In this document: positions 34,899 through 44,251 of the stretch, in pieces
How positions within the stretch are numbered: position 1 is the stretch's first letter
How the letters are laid out: each line of letters starts with the position of its first letter
From: Zunongwangia atlantica 22II14-10F7
Lineage (GTDB): Bacteria > Bacteroidota > Bacteroidia > Flavobacteriales > Flavobacteriaceae
DNA length: 64,000 bases
Direction: 5' to 3'
Assembly (NCBI RefSeq): GCF_002094855.1
Contig: NZ_ARYN01000003.1
Span: 225,254 to 289,253, forward strand
The notes under the pieces: generated by a model
Told to the model about the DNA's origin: nothing
What the model saw: only the letters and a program-made list of their open reading frames with translations
The model's database searches: none
Program-made: the position numbers and the translations under genes

Positions 34899-37800
34899 AA
34901 CGTTCCAGATTCATTTTATCATGAAGCACCTGGAAAACATAAGCAAGAACAGGAATTACAAAAATACCCAAAACAATTCCGCTTATCATTCCACCTGCAG
35001 TACCAATACTAACTGAATGATTTCCCTGTGCCGATGATCCTTCAGCAAACATTAATGGCACTAATCCCACTGTAAATGCTAAAGAGGTCATTATAATTGG
35101 TCTAATTCTTAAGGCGCTGGCCTCGATAACCGCATCAAAAGCAGTGAATCCTGCACGACGTTTTTGCGCCACAAATTCTACAATTAAAATAGAGTTTTTA
35201 GCCAGTAAACCAATAAGCATAATAATACCAATTTGCACATAAATATTATTATCGATTCCTGCTATGTTAATTGCAGTAAATACACCAAATATACCTACTG
35301 GTAAAGAAAGCATAACTGCCAATGGCAATAGGAAACTTTCGTACTGTGAAGCCAAAATAAAATACACTAGTAAAATGATAATGATAAACACGACAATGGT
35401 ATCTCCACCAGAATTTTTCTCCTCTAAACTCATACTGGTCCACTCGTAACTTAAAGTTCCAGGAAGTTTTTCAGCAGTAAGTTCTTCGATCATATTCATT
35501 ACATCTCCTGTACTATAACCTTGCGCCGGAGTAACATTTATTTTTGCGGCATTATAAAGATTGTAACGGTTTACTACTTCTGGACCGTAAGTTTGCCTAA
35601 GTTTAACTATTGTATTTACAGGCACCATCTCTCCTTTATCGTTCTTCACAAAAATACTGTTGAAGGATTCTGGCGATTCTCTAAACTGAATATCAGATTG
35701 CATATAAACACCATACTGCCTACTAAACCTGTTAAAATCACCAGGCTGAACCCTACCAAAGTAAGACTGAATAGTAAACATCATTTCTTTTACACTTACT
35801 CCTAAATTCTTTGCCTTTTCATAATCGATATCTAATCGATATTGAGGGAAATTAGGATTGAAGGATGTAAATGCATTTTCTACCTGCTTTTGATTATTTA
35901 ATGTATTTATAAATTCGTTTACAATCTGACCAAACTCACCTAAATCACCATCAGCTCTATCCTGAAGCATAAACTGAACCCCATCAAAGTTACCAAATCC
36001 TTGAATAGTTGGTCTTGGATACATATTAAAATCGGTTTCAGGAATATCATCTAATTTTGATAAAAGGTCTTTAATTACCGCTTGTATATCCTGAATTTCA
36101 CCACGATCTTCACCTGCATTTAACTGCACATAGGCCAAACCAGACGATGGACTATTGGCGTTATCTACCACATTAAAACCAGATACCGTATTTACTCCTT
36201 TTACCGCAGGTTGCATTTGCAAGATAGAATCTGCTTTTCTTAATGCCACGTTTGTACGGTGAAGAGAAGAACCTTCAGGCATTTTCATTGATAGAATCAA
36301 GAAGTTATCATCTTCAGTAGGAATAAAACCACTAGGTGTTATTTTGGACAAAAAGATTGTTAACCCAATAATTACTGCCAGTGCACCTAAACCAACCCAT
36401 TTTCTATTTAAAATCCAACGAACCGCATTTAGGTATTTTTGTGTAAAGCGATCGAAGAAATTATCGAATTTCCTAAATCCTTTTCTACGTAAAACCTTAG
36501 CTTTTCTAAATTGTCTATAATTAGAAATTGCTTTTGCAATACCACGTTTATCTTTTTTTCTATCTTTTTTTCCGAAGAAAATTTTACTAAGTACCGGTGT
36601 TAAGGTAAGCGCATTAATTGCAGAGATTAATACCGCAAAAATAATGGTATAAGCAAATTCCTGATAAAACACTCCCACAGGACCACTTAAAAAACCTACC
36701 GGGACAAATACTGCTGCAATTACTACGGTAATCGAAATAATCGCACCTGTAATTTCGTCCATCGCAGAACTTACGGCTTCTTTAACCGGCATTTTATGAT
36801 GCGTCATCTTTTCGTGAATGGCTTCCATAACCACAATAGCATCATCTACCACAATACCAATTGCCAATACTAAAGAGAACATACTTAATACATTCATGGA
36901 AGCACCAATAATGTTTAGGAAGAAAAAAGTACCTAATAATGATGCCGGGATAGATATCGCAGTAATAAGCGTTGCTCTAAAATCCTGAAGGAAAATAAAT
37001 ACAACAAGGAAAACCAGAATAAATGCTTCAACAAGCGTATGTTCTACCTGACTCATCGATTCATCGATCTGATTTCTTACACTATAAGTAATTTCATAAT
37101 GTACATCGTCTGGAAATAATCGTGACTGCTCTTCTAAGATTTCACGAATCCTTCCATCAATTTCCATAGCATTAGCACCATTTTGCTGAACAATATCTAT
37201 GGTTACAGATGGTTTTCCGTTTAACCTGTTTTCACTGGTATAGTTAGAAGCACCAAATTCTACCCTCGCTATATCTCTTAGATGAAGCGCTGTTTCATCT
37301 TTGGTCTTGATAACAAGGTTCTCATAATCTTCGGGCTGACTAAATCGCCCGTCGTGCTTCATGATTATTTCAAAAAGTTCTTCTGAATTTTCTCCAAATT
37401 TACCTGGAGCAGCCTCGAAGTTCTGATCTTTAATTTGATTATAAACATCACGCGGAGTAAGCTGATAAGAAGCCATTTTCTGCGGATTAAGCCAGATTCT
37501 CATGGCATAATCACGCTGTCTTAAAATTGAAGCTTCAGCAAGACCATCTACACGCTTTAACTCCCTACGGATATTAATTCTTGTAAATGCATTTAAGAAA
37601 GTTTCGTCGTAAGTAGGATCATCACTATAAATATTAATCGTCATGATACTACCTTTCATCCTTTTGGTAACCGAAATCCCTGCTTCAGAAACTTCAGGCG
37701 GAATCATAGAGGTAATAGTAGAAATTCGGTTCTGAATATCTACCGCAGCCAAATCTGGATCTGTACCTGGTTTAAAATAAACAGTAACACGACCTCTACC

Positions 37801-38055
37801 AGAGTTTGTTGCGGTAGAGTTTGCATAAGACATATTTTCTGTTCCGTTAATCGCCTCTTCTATAGGCAATAGAACAGATTTTGCAACAGTTTCAGCATTA
37901 CCACCGGGGTAATAAACCTCTACACTAACACTGGGAGGGGCAATTTCTGGAAAACGCTCTACCGGTAAAGATGTAATACTTGCGGCCCCGGCTAAAACCA
38001 ATATGATTGTAATGACCAGTGTAAGGACTGGCCTTTTTATTATTTTCTTAAACAT
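34888..38055 (-). CDS. RND multidrug efflux pump, AcrB/HAE-1 type
   Basis: The 1055-residue inner membrane protein has the twelve-helix, two-porter-loop plan of the HAE-1 subfamily. The start MFKKIIKRPVLTLVITIILV, the GNAETVAKSVLLPIEEAING porter segment and the TM4 segment with AIGIVVDDAIVVMEAI are typical. The latter holds the two adjacent aspartates that relay protons. The GVFTAINIAGIDNNIY and LIGLLAKNSILIVEF segments lie in the second half. It exports hydrophobic compounds using the proton gradient. A 36 bp gap separates it from the adaptor gene, and it overlaps the TolC-type gene. The substrate range is unknown. Confidence 0.96.
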   Translation of the reverse strand: MFKKIIKRPVLTLVITIILVLAGAASITSLPVERFPEIAPPSVSVEVYYPGGNAETVAKSVLLPIEEAINGTENMSYANSTATNSGRGRVTVYFKPGTDPDLAAVDIQNRISTITSMIPPEVSEAGISVTKRMKGSIMTINIYSDDPTYDETFLNAFTRINIRRELKRVDGLAEASILRQRDYAMRIWLNPQKMASYQLTPRDVYNQIKDQNFEAAPGKFGENSEELFEIIMKHDGRFSQPEDYENLVIKTKDETALHLRDIARVEFGASNYTSENRLNGKPSVTIDIVQQNGANAMEIDGRIREILEEQSRLFPDDVHYEITYSVRNQIDESMSQVEHTLVEAFILVFLVVFIFLQDFRATLITAISIPASLLGTFFFLNIIGASMNVLSMFSLVLAIGIVVDDAIVVMEAIHEKMTHHKMPVKEAVSSAMDEITGAIISITVVIAAVFVPVGFLSGPVGVFYQEFAYTIIFAVLISAINALTLTPVLSKIFFGKKDRKKDKRGIAKAISNYRQFRKAKVLRRKGFRKFDNFFDRFTQKYLNAVRWILNRKWVGLGALAVIIGLTIFLSKITPSGFIPTEDDNFLILSMKMPEGSSLHRTNVALRKADSILQMQPAVKGVNTVSGFNVVDNANSPSSGLAYVQLNAGEDRGEIQDIQAVIKDLLSKLDDIPETDFNMYPRPTIQGFGNFDGVQFMLQDRADGDLGEFGQIVNEFINTLNNQKQVENAFTSFNPNFPQYRLDIDYEKAKNLGVSVKEMMFTIQSYFGRVQPGDFNRFSRQYGVYMQSDIQFRESPESFNSIFVKNDKGEMVPVNTIVKLRQTYGPEVVNRYNLYNAAKINVTPAQGYSTGDVMNMIEELTAEKLPGTLSYEWTSMSLEEKNSGGDTIVVFIIIILLVYFILASQYESFLLPLAVMLSLPVGIFGVFTAINIAGIDNNIYVQIGIIMLIGLLAKNSILIVEFVAQKRRAGFTAFDAVIEASALRIRPIIMTSLAFTVGLVPLMFAEGSSAQGNHSVSIGTAGGMISGIVLGIFVIPVLAYVFQVLHDKMNLERYAE

Positions 38056-38091
38056 GCAATTTTTTTTGGTTTTGAGTTTTTGAAAGTTGGT

Positions 38092-39246
38092 CTATTCCTG
38101 AACCTGGGATAATAACCGGCCTCTTTCAATAGGCTTTACTTTTATACCATTCGCCAATTTATCCAGTCCAGAAAGTACGATACGATCGTCTGGAGATAAG
38201 CTTTTAGAACTCACAATATAATTATCGCCAGATCTACCTTCTGTAATAATCTCTTTTCGTTGCGCAACATTATTTTCATCTAAAACAAAAACGAATTTTT
38301 TATCCTGAATAAATGTGGTTGCGCTTTGAGGTACTAAAATGGCTTTTGGATAAATTTCTTCCATTAAGATTTTACCCGTATTTCCTGATCTTAAAAGGGT
38401 ATCTGGGTTTTGAAATCTTGCTCTTAAAGTAATAGATCCCGTTGTACGGTCAATTTGCCCTGAATTTGCATCAATTCTACCAGAATGATCGTAAACTGAA
38501 CCATCTGCCAACACCAGTTTCACCTGGCTATTCATCTTGTTAGAGAGTGTATCGTTTTTTGCTCTTTCGTAGTATAGATAATCTGACTCGCTCATAGAAA
38601 AATACACGTAAATATCATCTACTTTCGATAAAACAGTAAGAGGTTTTTCGTCTGTTTGTTTCACAACGTTACCCGGAGACTTTGGGATTCTCCCCATAAA
38701 ACCACTTACAGGAGCTTTTATCGTTGTAAAACTAAGATTGATTCTCATATTCGCAGCTTGGGCCTGCGCTCTTTCTAAAGAAGACAAAGCCACCTGATAA
38801 TCGGCTTCGACAGATTTCTTTCTAACTTCAGAAATTACTTCGTTATCAATTAGAGGTTGTAAGCGATCTAAATCACTTTTCGCCTTTTCTACTTTAGCCC
38901 TTTCCAGAGCTACATTGGCCATTGCATTTTTATAGTCCTCCATATACGGCTGACTATTTACTTTAAATAATGGCTGCCCTTTTTCAACAAAATCACCTTC
39001 ATCTACATAAATCTCTTCTAGAATTCCATCTACCTGAGGGCGAATTTCGACAGTTTCTACTCCTTCTATAGAACCTATATATTCAAAACCTTTAGAAGCG
39101 TTTTGTTCTTGTAGCGAAACTACAGGTAATGGTAAGCCCTCGTCTACTTTTTCTTCCTCTTTACAAGAAGACAGGCTTAATAGAGCGCATGAAATGAACA
39201 GTATTGCAAATTTGTTCAACATTGAAAATTTATATTTCTTATCCAT
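38092..39246 (-). CDS. RND efflux periplasmic adaptor (AcrA/HlyD type), lipoprotein
   Basis: The 384-residue membrane fusion protein has a lipoprotein signal (SLSSC near residue 28). An internal ATG at 39222 would give a shorter signal and cannot be excluded. The barrel-sandwich half-motifs are IEGVETVEIRPQVDGILEEI with DEGDFVEKGQPLF, and FTTIKAPVSGFMGRI. A helical hairpin (about 95-150) lies between them, and beta-barrel and membrane-proximal domains follow. It links the inner membrane pump to the TolC channel. It is the first gene of the three-gene efflux operon. No local TetR or MarR regulator is present. Confidence 0.94.
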   Translation of the reverse strand: MDKKYKFSMLNKFAILFISCALLSLSSCKEEEKVDEGLPLPVVSLQEQNASKGFEYIGSIEGVETVEIRPQVDGILEEIYVDEGDFVEKGQPLFKVNSQPYMEDYKNAMANVALERAKVEKAKSDLDRLQPLIDNEVISEVRKKSVEADYQVALSSLERAQAQAANMRINLSFTTIKAPVSGFMGRIPKSPGNVVKQTDEKPLTVLSKVDDIYVYFSMSESDYLYYERAKNDTLSNKMNSQVKLVLADGSVYDHSGRIDANSGQIDRTTGSITLRARFQNPDTLLRSGNTGKILMEEIYPKAILVPQSATTFIQDKKFVFVLDENNVAQRKEIITEGRSGDNYIVSSKSLSPDDRIVLSGLDKLANGIKVKPIERGRLLSQVQE

Positions 39247-39434
39247 ATGTACAGAATATTTCTGCTAAGGAATAAGCAATTTACATACCTTTCGATTTCA
39301 AACGTTCTCGAATAGCGTTTTTAATACTTTTTTGTGATAATTTGGGGTATTCTACACTTTTGCTCACCACACAAGTTGTTGATTAATGCCACACATTTTT
39401 TAATTAGGCTGATACTAGTAAGCATTTGGTAAAA

Positions 39435-42128
39435 TCACTTATGCATAAAGCTCAGCAGGCTATTTTGAGCTATACTTGGCTTACGTTTCCAAAAGCTATA
39501 ATGAAGAGGAAAACATCTAATACCGGTCCTGGCTAAAGTTTTATATCTCTCTAGGCTAAAAGCTCCTTCAAAGTTCCCAGGATAACCAATTAAGTCTATA
39601 AAATAATTGTCATTTCCAATAGTAACTAGTACATCCAAAATACAACCAGCTACAGGGTATCCACATTCGATGTTTTTGAAGCCTTTTTTAATTAAAAAGT
39701 TTACAACTTCTTTCTGAAAGCTATCATGCTCTTCGATTTTAAAAGCCTCATGATTAAAACTTTTCACAAAACTTAAATATTCAAATAACAACGAATTATG
39801 ATTAAGTTTTGAGACCTCAACCGAGGTTACAATAGCCTGATAAGATTTAGCCCTGGTTATGGCTACATTAAATACTTCAGATTTATTTAGATGGATATAG
39901 GCAGAATGATGAGTTTTATCACAAACACAAAATGAAAGAAAAACTATCTCTCTTTCAGAACCCTGAAAATTATAAGGAGTGCCGCAAAGAAGTTTATATT
40001 TTTTAAGCTCATTTATATCAAAATTATCTCTAATTAAATTCTTTATGTAAATAACCTGAGCATTAAATGGGGATATGATTCCAAGCGTTGGCTTTTTGCG
40101 AGCATCTTTATATTTGGATAAAATACCATGTAATTTTTCTATAATGAAGTCTGCTTCAAGCTTATTAACTCCCTTCTCATTACGCATCCCATCTACCTTA
40201 AAACAATCTAAATGATGATCATTAATATGATCTGGGGTAGATTTTAAAACCTCTAACTGGCCACTATAAAATTTCTGGTTACTAAACTCTACCAAAGAGG
40301 GTGTAGACCTAAAATGTTCCCTTAAAAAAGTAATTTGAGCCTGATCCTGTGTCTTAGAAAGATATAAGTCTAAAATACTTCTATTTCGATAATCCAATGA
40401 AGCATCTTCTGGAAGACTATATTTTTGCTGAAGTTCTATTTGTTTAGTTCTTGAAACAAAAGAGTAATGCCTTAACTGGTTAGGATCTCCAATAATCACA
40501 GTTTGCTTTGCTCTAAAGATCGCTGGTAATACAGAGGCTATATCGCATTGTGTAGCTTCATCGATTAATACTAAATCAAATAAATTTTCTTCTAATGGCA
40601 AGATAGAATTAAGATCTGATAGATTGGCTAGCCACACAGGAAATACTTTTAAAACACTACGATGATCTACATCCTCTAAAATCTTTTTATAGACAGAAAA
40701 ACTTGAAGAATCCAAGGCGTCATAAAATTTAGCAATGTCTTTTCTATAATGTAATGAATTCTTAGTGATATTGCAAGCTATCTTATGTTTAGAGAAAACA
40801 CTTATCTCTTTTTCTAATTCTTTAAAAACAGCATTCATTTTATCGAATGTGGGAAGAAGTTTTTCTCCCTTATAAGAAATCTTACTAAAATAAAATTTCT
40901 CCCATTTCTCCCATAAATTAAGATTATCATTAAACTCAAGATTCGATAATCTAAGCTCCTGCTCTATTGATTTTTCAAATTCAGATTCTAATCTTTCAAG
41001 TTCATCGATTAACATTTCTAATTTCTGAAGATTAACTCCTCTTTTCCTTCCGGCTATACCACTTAAATACTTTTTGATTTTTGATTTTAAGCTGACTTTG
41101 TAGTTAAAGCCTGAGGTGTGTATAAGATAATCCTTAAGTCCAAAATCATCTTCTAACATCTCTCTAATTACCTCTACTGCCTGTTTAGTTTTAGATACAA
41201 CTAAAACAGATTTGTTATTCATTACAGCATCGACAACTATAGAATTTATGGTATAACTCTTTCCTGTACCAGGAGGTCCTACAATTACAGAATTTAAAAA
41301 TTTATTTGCATTTTTTAGTGCATTATATTGTTCTGTATTTAACCTATTTTTGTAAAGACTTTGATAGCTTCCTGGAGCAGTTAATTTCCCGTTAAGCAAT
41401 TCTTCCAAATTTCTGCTAAACTTTTCGCCCTCTGCCATCTTTTCCAAATCGGTTAAGATCCTTAAAGAGGTTTCAGATTTTTCAACTAAGATCGTTCCTG
41501 CAGCCGGTACAATTTTATAACTACAACCGTCAAAATCCTCTTCTGCCAAGTATTTTCTAATCTTAGATGCATTCCAAACAGTGGGAAATAATAAAAGATC
41601 TTCTGTATCCAGATCAAGTACATAACGATCTAAAAAACTTTTTATTCCAATTAGATTACCCGTCTCTAATCTACGCGAAAGCTCTGTTAAAAAGTCATCC
41701 TTATTAACCACGTTATCCTGCAATTCTAATAATTGCAACGCATATCTATTTATCTCGAAATTGCTTCGGTCTATTCGCAAAAAACCAAGCTCATCTTTAA
41801 TCTCTAATTGAGCAGGGAATAAAAAAAGTGGTGCACAAATACGATTATCTTTTGCTATAGGGTTATTTGCTTTTCCAAGAATAAAAAAGCATCCATAAAA
41901 AAGCTGTTTTTCCAGGTCGTAAAGTTCCAGCTCCTTATTTACTTCATTAATTTTTTTATTGGAATAGGGAATTAAAGGTAATTCTTTATAAAGTAATTCT
42001 TCAGTATTACTTACAAACCATTTATATGAATATTTACTGGATAAAATATTTTGAAGAATAAATTCTTTATTATCCAGCTTAAAGCATTCTTTAAAATAGG
42101 AATAAAAATCCTTTGGTATATACTTCAC
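39435..42128 (-). CDS. SF1 (Upf1/Dna2-like) helicase with C-terminal nuclease-like domain
   Basis: The 897-residue protein has a unique N-terminal 260 residues. Superfamily 1 helicase motifs follow: a Q-type NTEQYNAL (264-271), Walker A GPPGTGKS (284-291), Walker B DEATQCD (523-529), GDPNQLRH (547-554), a QGSE segment (722-725) and NVAITRAK (754-761). A long helical insertion (about 340-480) lies between Walker A and B. The last 90 residues (about 800-890) have the sequence rhythm of a Vsr/DUF559-type PD-(D/E)XK fold, with Asp832 and Asp845 as possible acids, but the usual lysine is unclear. The gene stands alone in an AT-rich setting. Repair, RNA processing and phage defence are all possible. 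Confidence 0.8.
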   Translation of the reverse strand: MKYIPKDFYSYFKECFKLDNKEFILQNILSSKYSYKWFVSNTEELLYKELPLIPYSNKKINEVNKELELYDLEKQLFYGCFFILGKANNPIAKDNRICAPLFLFPAQLEIKDELGFLRIDRSNFEINRYALQLLELQDNVVNKDDFLTELSRRLETGNLIGIKSFLDRYVLDLDTEDLLLFPTVWNASKIRKYLAEEDFDGCSYKIVPAAGTILVEKSETSLRILTDLEKMAEGEKFSRNLEELLNGKLTAPGSYQSLYKNRLNTEQYNALKNANKFLNSVIVGPPGTGKSYTINSIVVDAVMNNKSVLVVSKTKQAVEVIREMLEDDFGLKDYLIHTSGFNYKVSLKSKIKKYLSGIAGRKRGVNLQKLEMLIDELERLESEFEKSIEQELRLSNLEFNDNLNLWEKWEKFYFSKISYKGEKLLPTFDKMNAVFKELEKEISVFSKHKIACNITKNSLHYRKDIAKFYDALDSSSFSVYKKILEDVDHRSVLKVFPVWLANLSDLNSILPLEENLFDLVLIDEATQCDIASVLPAIFRAKQTVIIGDPNQLRHYSFVSRTKQIELQQKYSLPEDASLDYRNRSILDLYLSKTQDQAQITFLREHFRSTPSLVEFSNQKFYSGQLEVLKSTPDHINDHHLDCFKVDGMRNEKGVNKLEADFIIEKLHGILSKYKDARKKPTLGIISPFNAQVIYIKNLIRDNFDINELKKYKLLCGTPYNFQGSEREIVFLSFCVCDKTHHSAYIHLNKSEVFNVAITRAKSYQAIVTSVEVSKLNHNSLLFEYLSFVKSFNHEAFKIEEHDSFQKEVVNFLIKKGFKNIECGYPVAGCILDVLVTIGNDNYFIDLIGYPGNFEGAFSLERYKTLARTGIRCFPLHYSFWKRKPSIAQNSLLSFMHK

Positions 42129-42576
42129 CCTTATATTGCTATTGAACTCTCAAATTTACAAATCTTTATGCGAGTTTTGGTATCGCAATTTTCTAATATC
42201 CCCAAAACAAAAAAGCCTCTTCCCGAATAAACGGAAAAAAGCTTCTCATTGGTAACCTTAAGATCATAAAATCTAAAAAGGTTTACCTACAAGTTCCAAT
42301 TTCTTGGAACAAACAACACAACTAAATCTTAAGATTCGAAGAAATTCTATTTAATTTTTCTGAATCTCTAATGGCAAAAACCACTTATATTTTTGGTTTC
42401 CCAGTATTTTCTGGAAAAAATTTTCAACTTTAAAATCCCTTTAAATGAACATTACAACGATAACAATTGAAAAAAGGGCTGGCAAACTTACAATCTAATT
42501 TTAAATTATACAAATTAACGATTATTATGGCTTTAATTATAAATAATTTCTAGCTATTAACGTTTTATCACTTAGT
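42129..42576. other. Non-coding region between helicase and ECF sigma genes
   Basis: These 448 bases contain no supported gene. Two hairpins are visible: GGTAACCTT pairing with AAGGTTTACC at about 42251-42287, and a perfect GTTCCAA/TTGGAAC hairpin at 42293-42310. A weaker AAGC-rich stem lies near 42210. The divergent promoters of both neighbours must lie here. A small RNA is possible but not shown. Confidence 0.4.
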
Positions 42577-43119
42577 ATGTCTAATCCAGCGATGAAAAGT
42601 AATAAAAAGATTATCCAGGAATTAAAAAAAGGAAAAAAATCTACCTTTAAGGATATTTATTTTCTTTACTATGATAAACTTTTTCACGTCTGTAAAAAAT
42701 TCGATTTTAAAGTATTATCCCCGCAGGACTTTGTTCAGGAAGCTTTTTTAAAAATCTATAACAACAGGCATCAGTTAAACGAAGAAGCACCCTTAGAAGC
42801 ACAAATTATCGTGATTTGCAAAAATCTCATATTTAATCATCTTAATAGGGAGAAAAAAATAATTCCGCTGCATCCAGATTTTCTTAAAAACGAACAAGAT
42901 TTGGAAGAAGCAGAACATCATTTAGAGTTCAAAAAAGAACATCTTTTCAAGCTCATAGAAGAACTTCCGCTTCAGCAAAAAAAGATCTTCAAATTACACA
43001 AAATCGACAATTACTCTTATAAGGAAATTGCCAGTCTTACCCAGCTCTCTCCAAAAACCATCGCCAATCATATTTATCTGGCAAATAATTTTATCAGAAA
43101 AAATATAAAAAAGGCTTAG
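42577..43119 (+). CDS. ECF RNA polymerase sigma factor (FecI-like)
   Basis: The 180-residue protein has a sigma region 2 (about 20-85, with YYDKLFHVCKKFDF and SPQDFVQEAFLKIYNNRHQL) and a region 4 helix-turn-helix (about 125-175, with IDNYSYKEIASLTQLSPKTIANHI). There are no extra domains. It should direct RNA polymerase to the promoter of this operon or of the TonB receptor when released by the FecR protein encoded two genes downstream. An alternative start at 42592 is possible. The operon appears to run from here to the DUF4249 gene at 47695. Confidence 0.92.
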   Translation: MSNPAMKSNKKIIQELKKGKKSTFKDIYFLYYDKLFHVCKKFDFKVLSPQDFVQEAFLKIYNNRHQLNEEAPLEAQIIVICKNLIFNHLNREKKIIPLHPDFLKNEQDLEEAEHHLEFKKEHLFKLIEELPLQQKKIFKLHKIDNYSYKEIASLTQLSPKTIANHIYLANNFIRKNIKKA

Positions 43120-43163
43120 GAACTTTAATGATCTCGATTGTATTATAAAAAATACCCTTTAAG

Positions 43164-43382
43164 ATGATTGTTGAAAGTTATACCTTAGACATTCTAGATC
43201 AGGATAAATTAGTGCATTTACTTAAAATCCTGGCTTTTCAATTTTCAGATTACGAGATTCATCCTTTTACTTTAGAAGATAAGATTTTAATCATTGTATC
43301 TTCTAAGACTGAAATTGAAGATAATTTTATAAGCCTTGTTAAGAGTGAAGGCTTCAATTGTAAATTACTAATGGTCTCTTGA
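43164..43382 (+). CDS. Small unknown protein between sigma and anti-sigma genes
   Basis: The 72-residue acidic protein has an alternating strand-helix pattern: IVESYTLDIL, then DKLVHLLKILAFQF, then KILIIVSS, then EIEDNFISLVKSEG and CKLLMVS. This resembles a small ferredoxin-like or ACT-like alpha/beta fold, but no family is recognised. It lies 44 bp after the sigma gene. Its TGA shares one base with the ATG of the FecR gene (TGATG), so translation is probably coupled. The position suggests a modulator of the sigma/anti-sigma pair; this is inference only. Confidence 0.65.
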   Translation: MIVESYTLDILDQDKLVHLLKILAFQFSDYEIHPFTLEDKILIIVSSKTEIEDNFISLVKSEGFNCKLLMVS

Positions 43383-44251
43383 TGAAGAAAAGCGAAATTG
43401 ATAAAAATTTTGATGAATTTTGGAAAGAAGAAACCCCAGAAAACCCTCTTGAAGTTAAAGAAAAATCCTGGAAAAATTTCTACCAAACAAACTACAAAAA
43501 ACAGAAGTCTACATTAACCCATTTCACTAAATATGCTGCTGCAATAGCGATATTGGTGATTTTAGGACTAAGTTTTTTCACGATAAATGAGCCAGCAACT
43601 GAAACCGCTTCGCTAATTCATATCGAAAATCCAGGAAATATTTCAAAATTGATTTTTTTACCTGATAGCAGTGAAATTAGGCTGAAGCCAAAATCTAAAA
43701 TCACTTATACCAAAGATTACAGCACTAATCGTGAAATTAGGCTACACGGAAACGCATTTTTTAAGGTTAAAAAAGACCAAAATCATCCTTTTAAAGTAAT
43801 TAGTAACAAAACCTTAACCACCGTTTTAGGTACTTCGTTTACTATTACTGAAAATACAGCCCAAACGCATGTAAAATTGCATCAGGGAAAAGTAAAAATG
43901 AACATTCGTGGCAAGGCTGAAAGCTGGATTTTATCGCCAGGTGAAGAATTTATTTTGGACGATGGAAATCCTAAAATCCAGAATTTTAAAAACCATGTAG
44001 ATTTTGAAAAAGCAAGTATTAAAAGCATCATAAGCTTTTTGAAAGAAGAATATGGCTTTAAAATCACTATTTCTACAGTATTTTTAAATAAACAAAGCAC
44101 CTTGCGTATTAAAAAAGAAGAAGACATTGAAATTCCCATAAAAATACTCGCAGAAATTTACAATCTTAACTACAGCATAGATCGCCTAAATACTATCGTG
44201 ATCTTTAAAAAACAAGAATCTACACCAACTAATAATATTATTAAAGAATGA
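43382..44251 (+). CDS. FecR-family anti-sigma factor / transmembrane sensor
   Basis: The 289-residue protein (ATG at 43382, preceded by a TTG that is not needed) has a short cytoplasmic sigma-binding domain (1-50) and a membrane helix near 55-75 (YAAAIAILVILGLSFFTI). The periplasmic FecR domain (about 85-185) includes LPDSSEIRLKPKSKITY and VLGTSFTITEN. A C-terminal DUF4974/STN-like domain (about 205-280) ends the chain. It holds the ECF sigma factor inactive until the TonB receptor signals through its N-terminal domain. Its end overlaps the receptor start by 4 bp (ATGA), so the genes are coupled. Confidence 0.93.
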   Translation: MKKSEIDKNFDEFWKEETPENPLEVKEKSWKNFYQTNYKKQKSTLTHFTKYAAAIAILVILGLSFFTINEPATETASLIHIENPGNISKLIFLPDSSEIRLKPKSKITYTKDYSTNREIRLHGNAFFKVKKDQNHPFKVISNKTLTTVLGTSFTITENTAQTHVKLHQGKVKMNIRGKAESWILSPGEEFILDDGNPKIQNFKNHVDFEKASIKSIISFLKEEYGFKITISTVFLNKQSTLRIKKEEDIEIPIKILAEIYNLNYSIDRLNTIVIFKKQESTPTNNIIKE

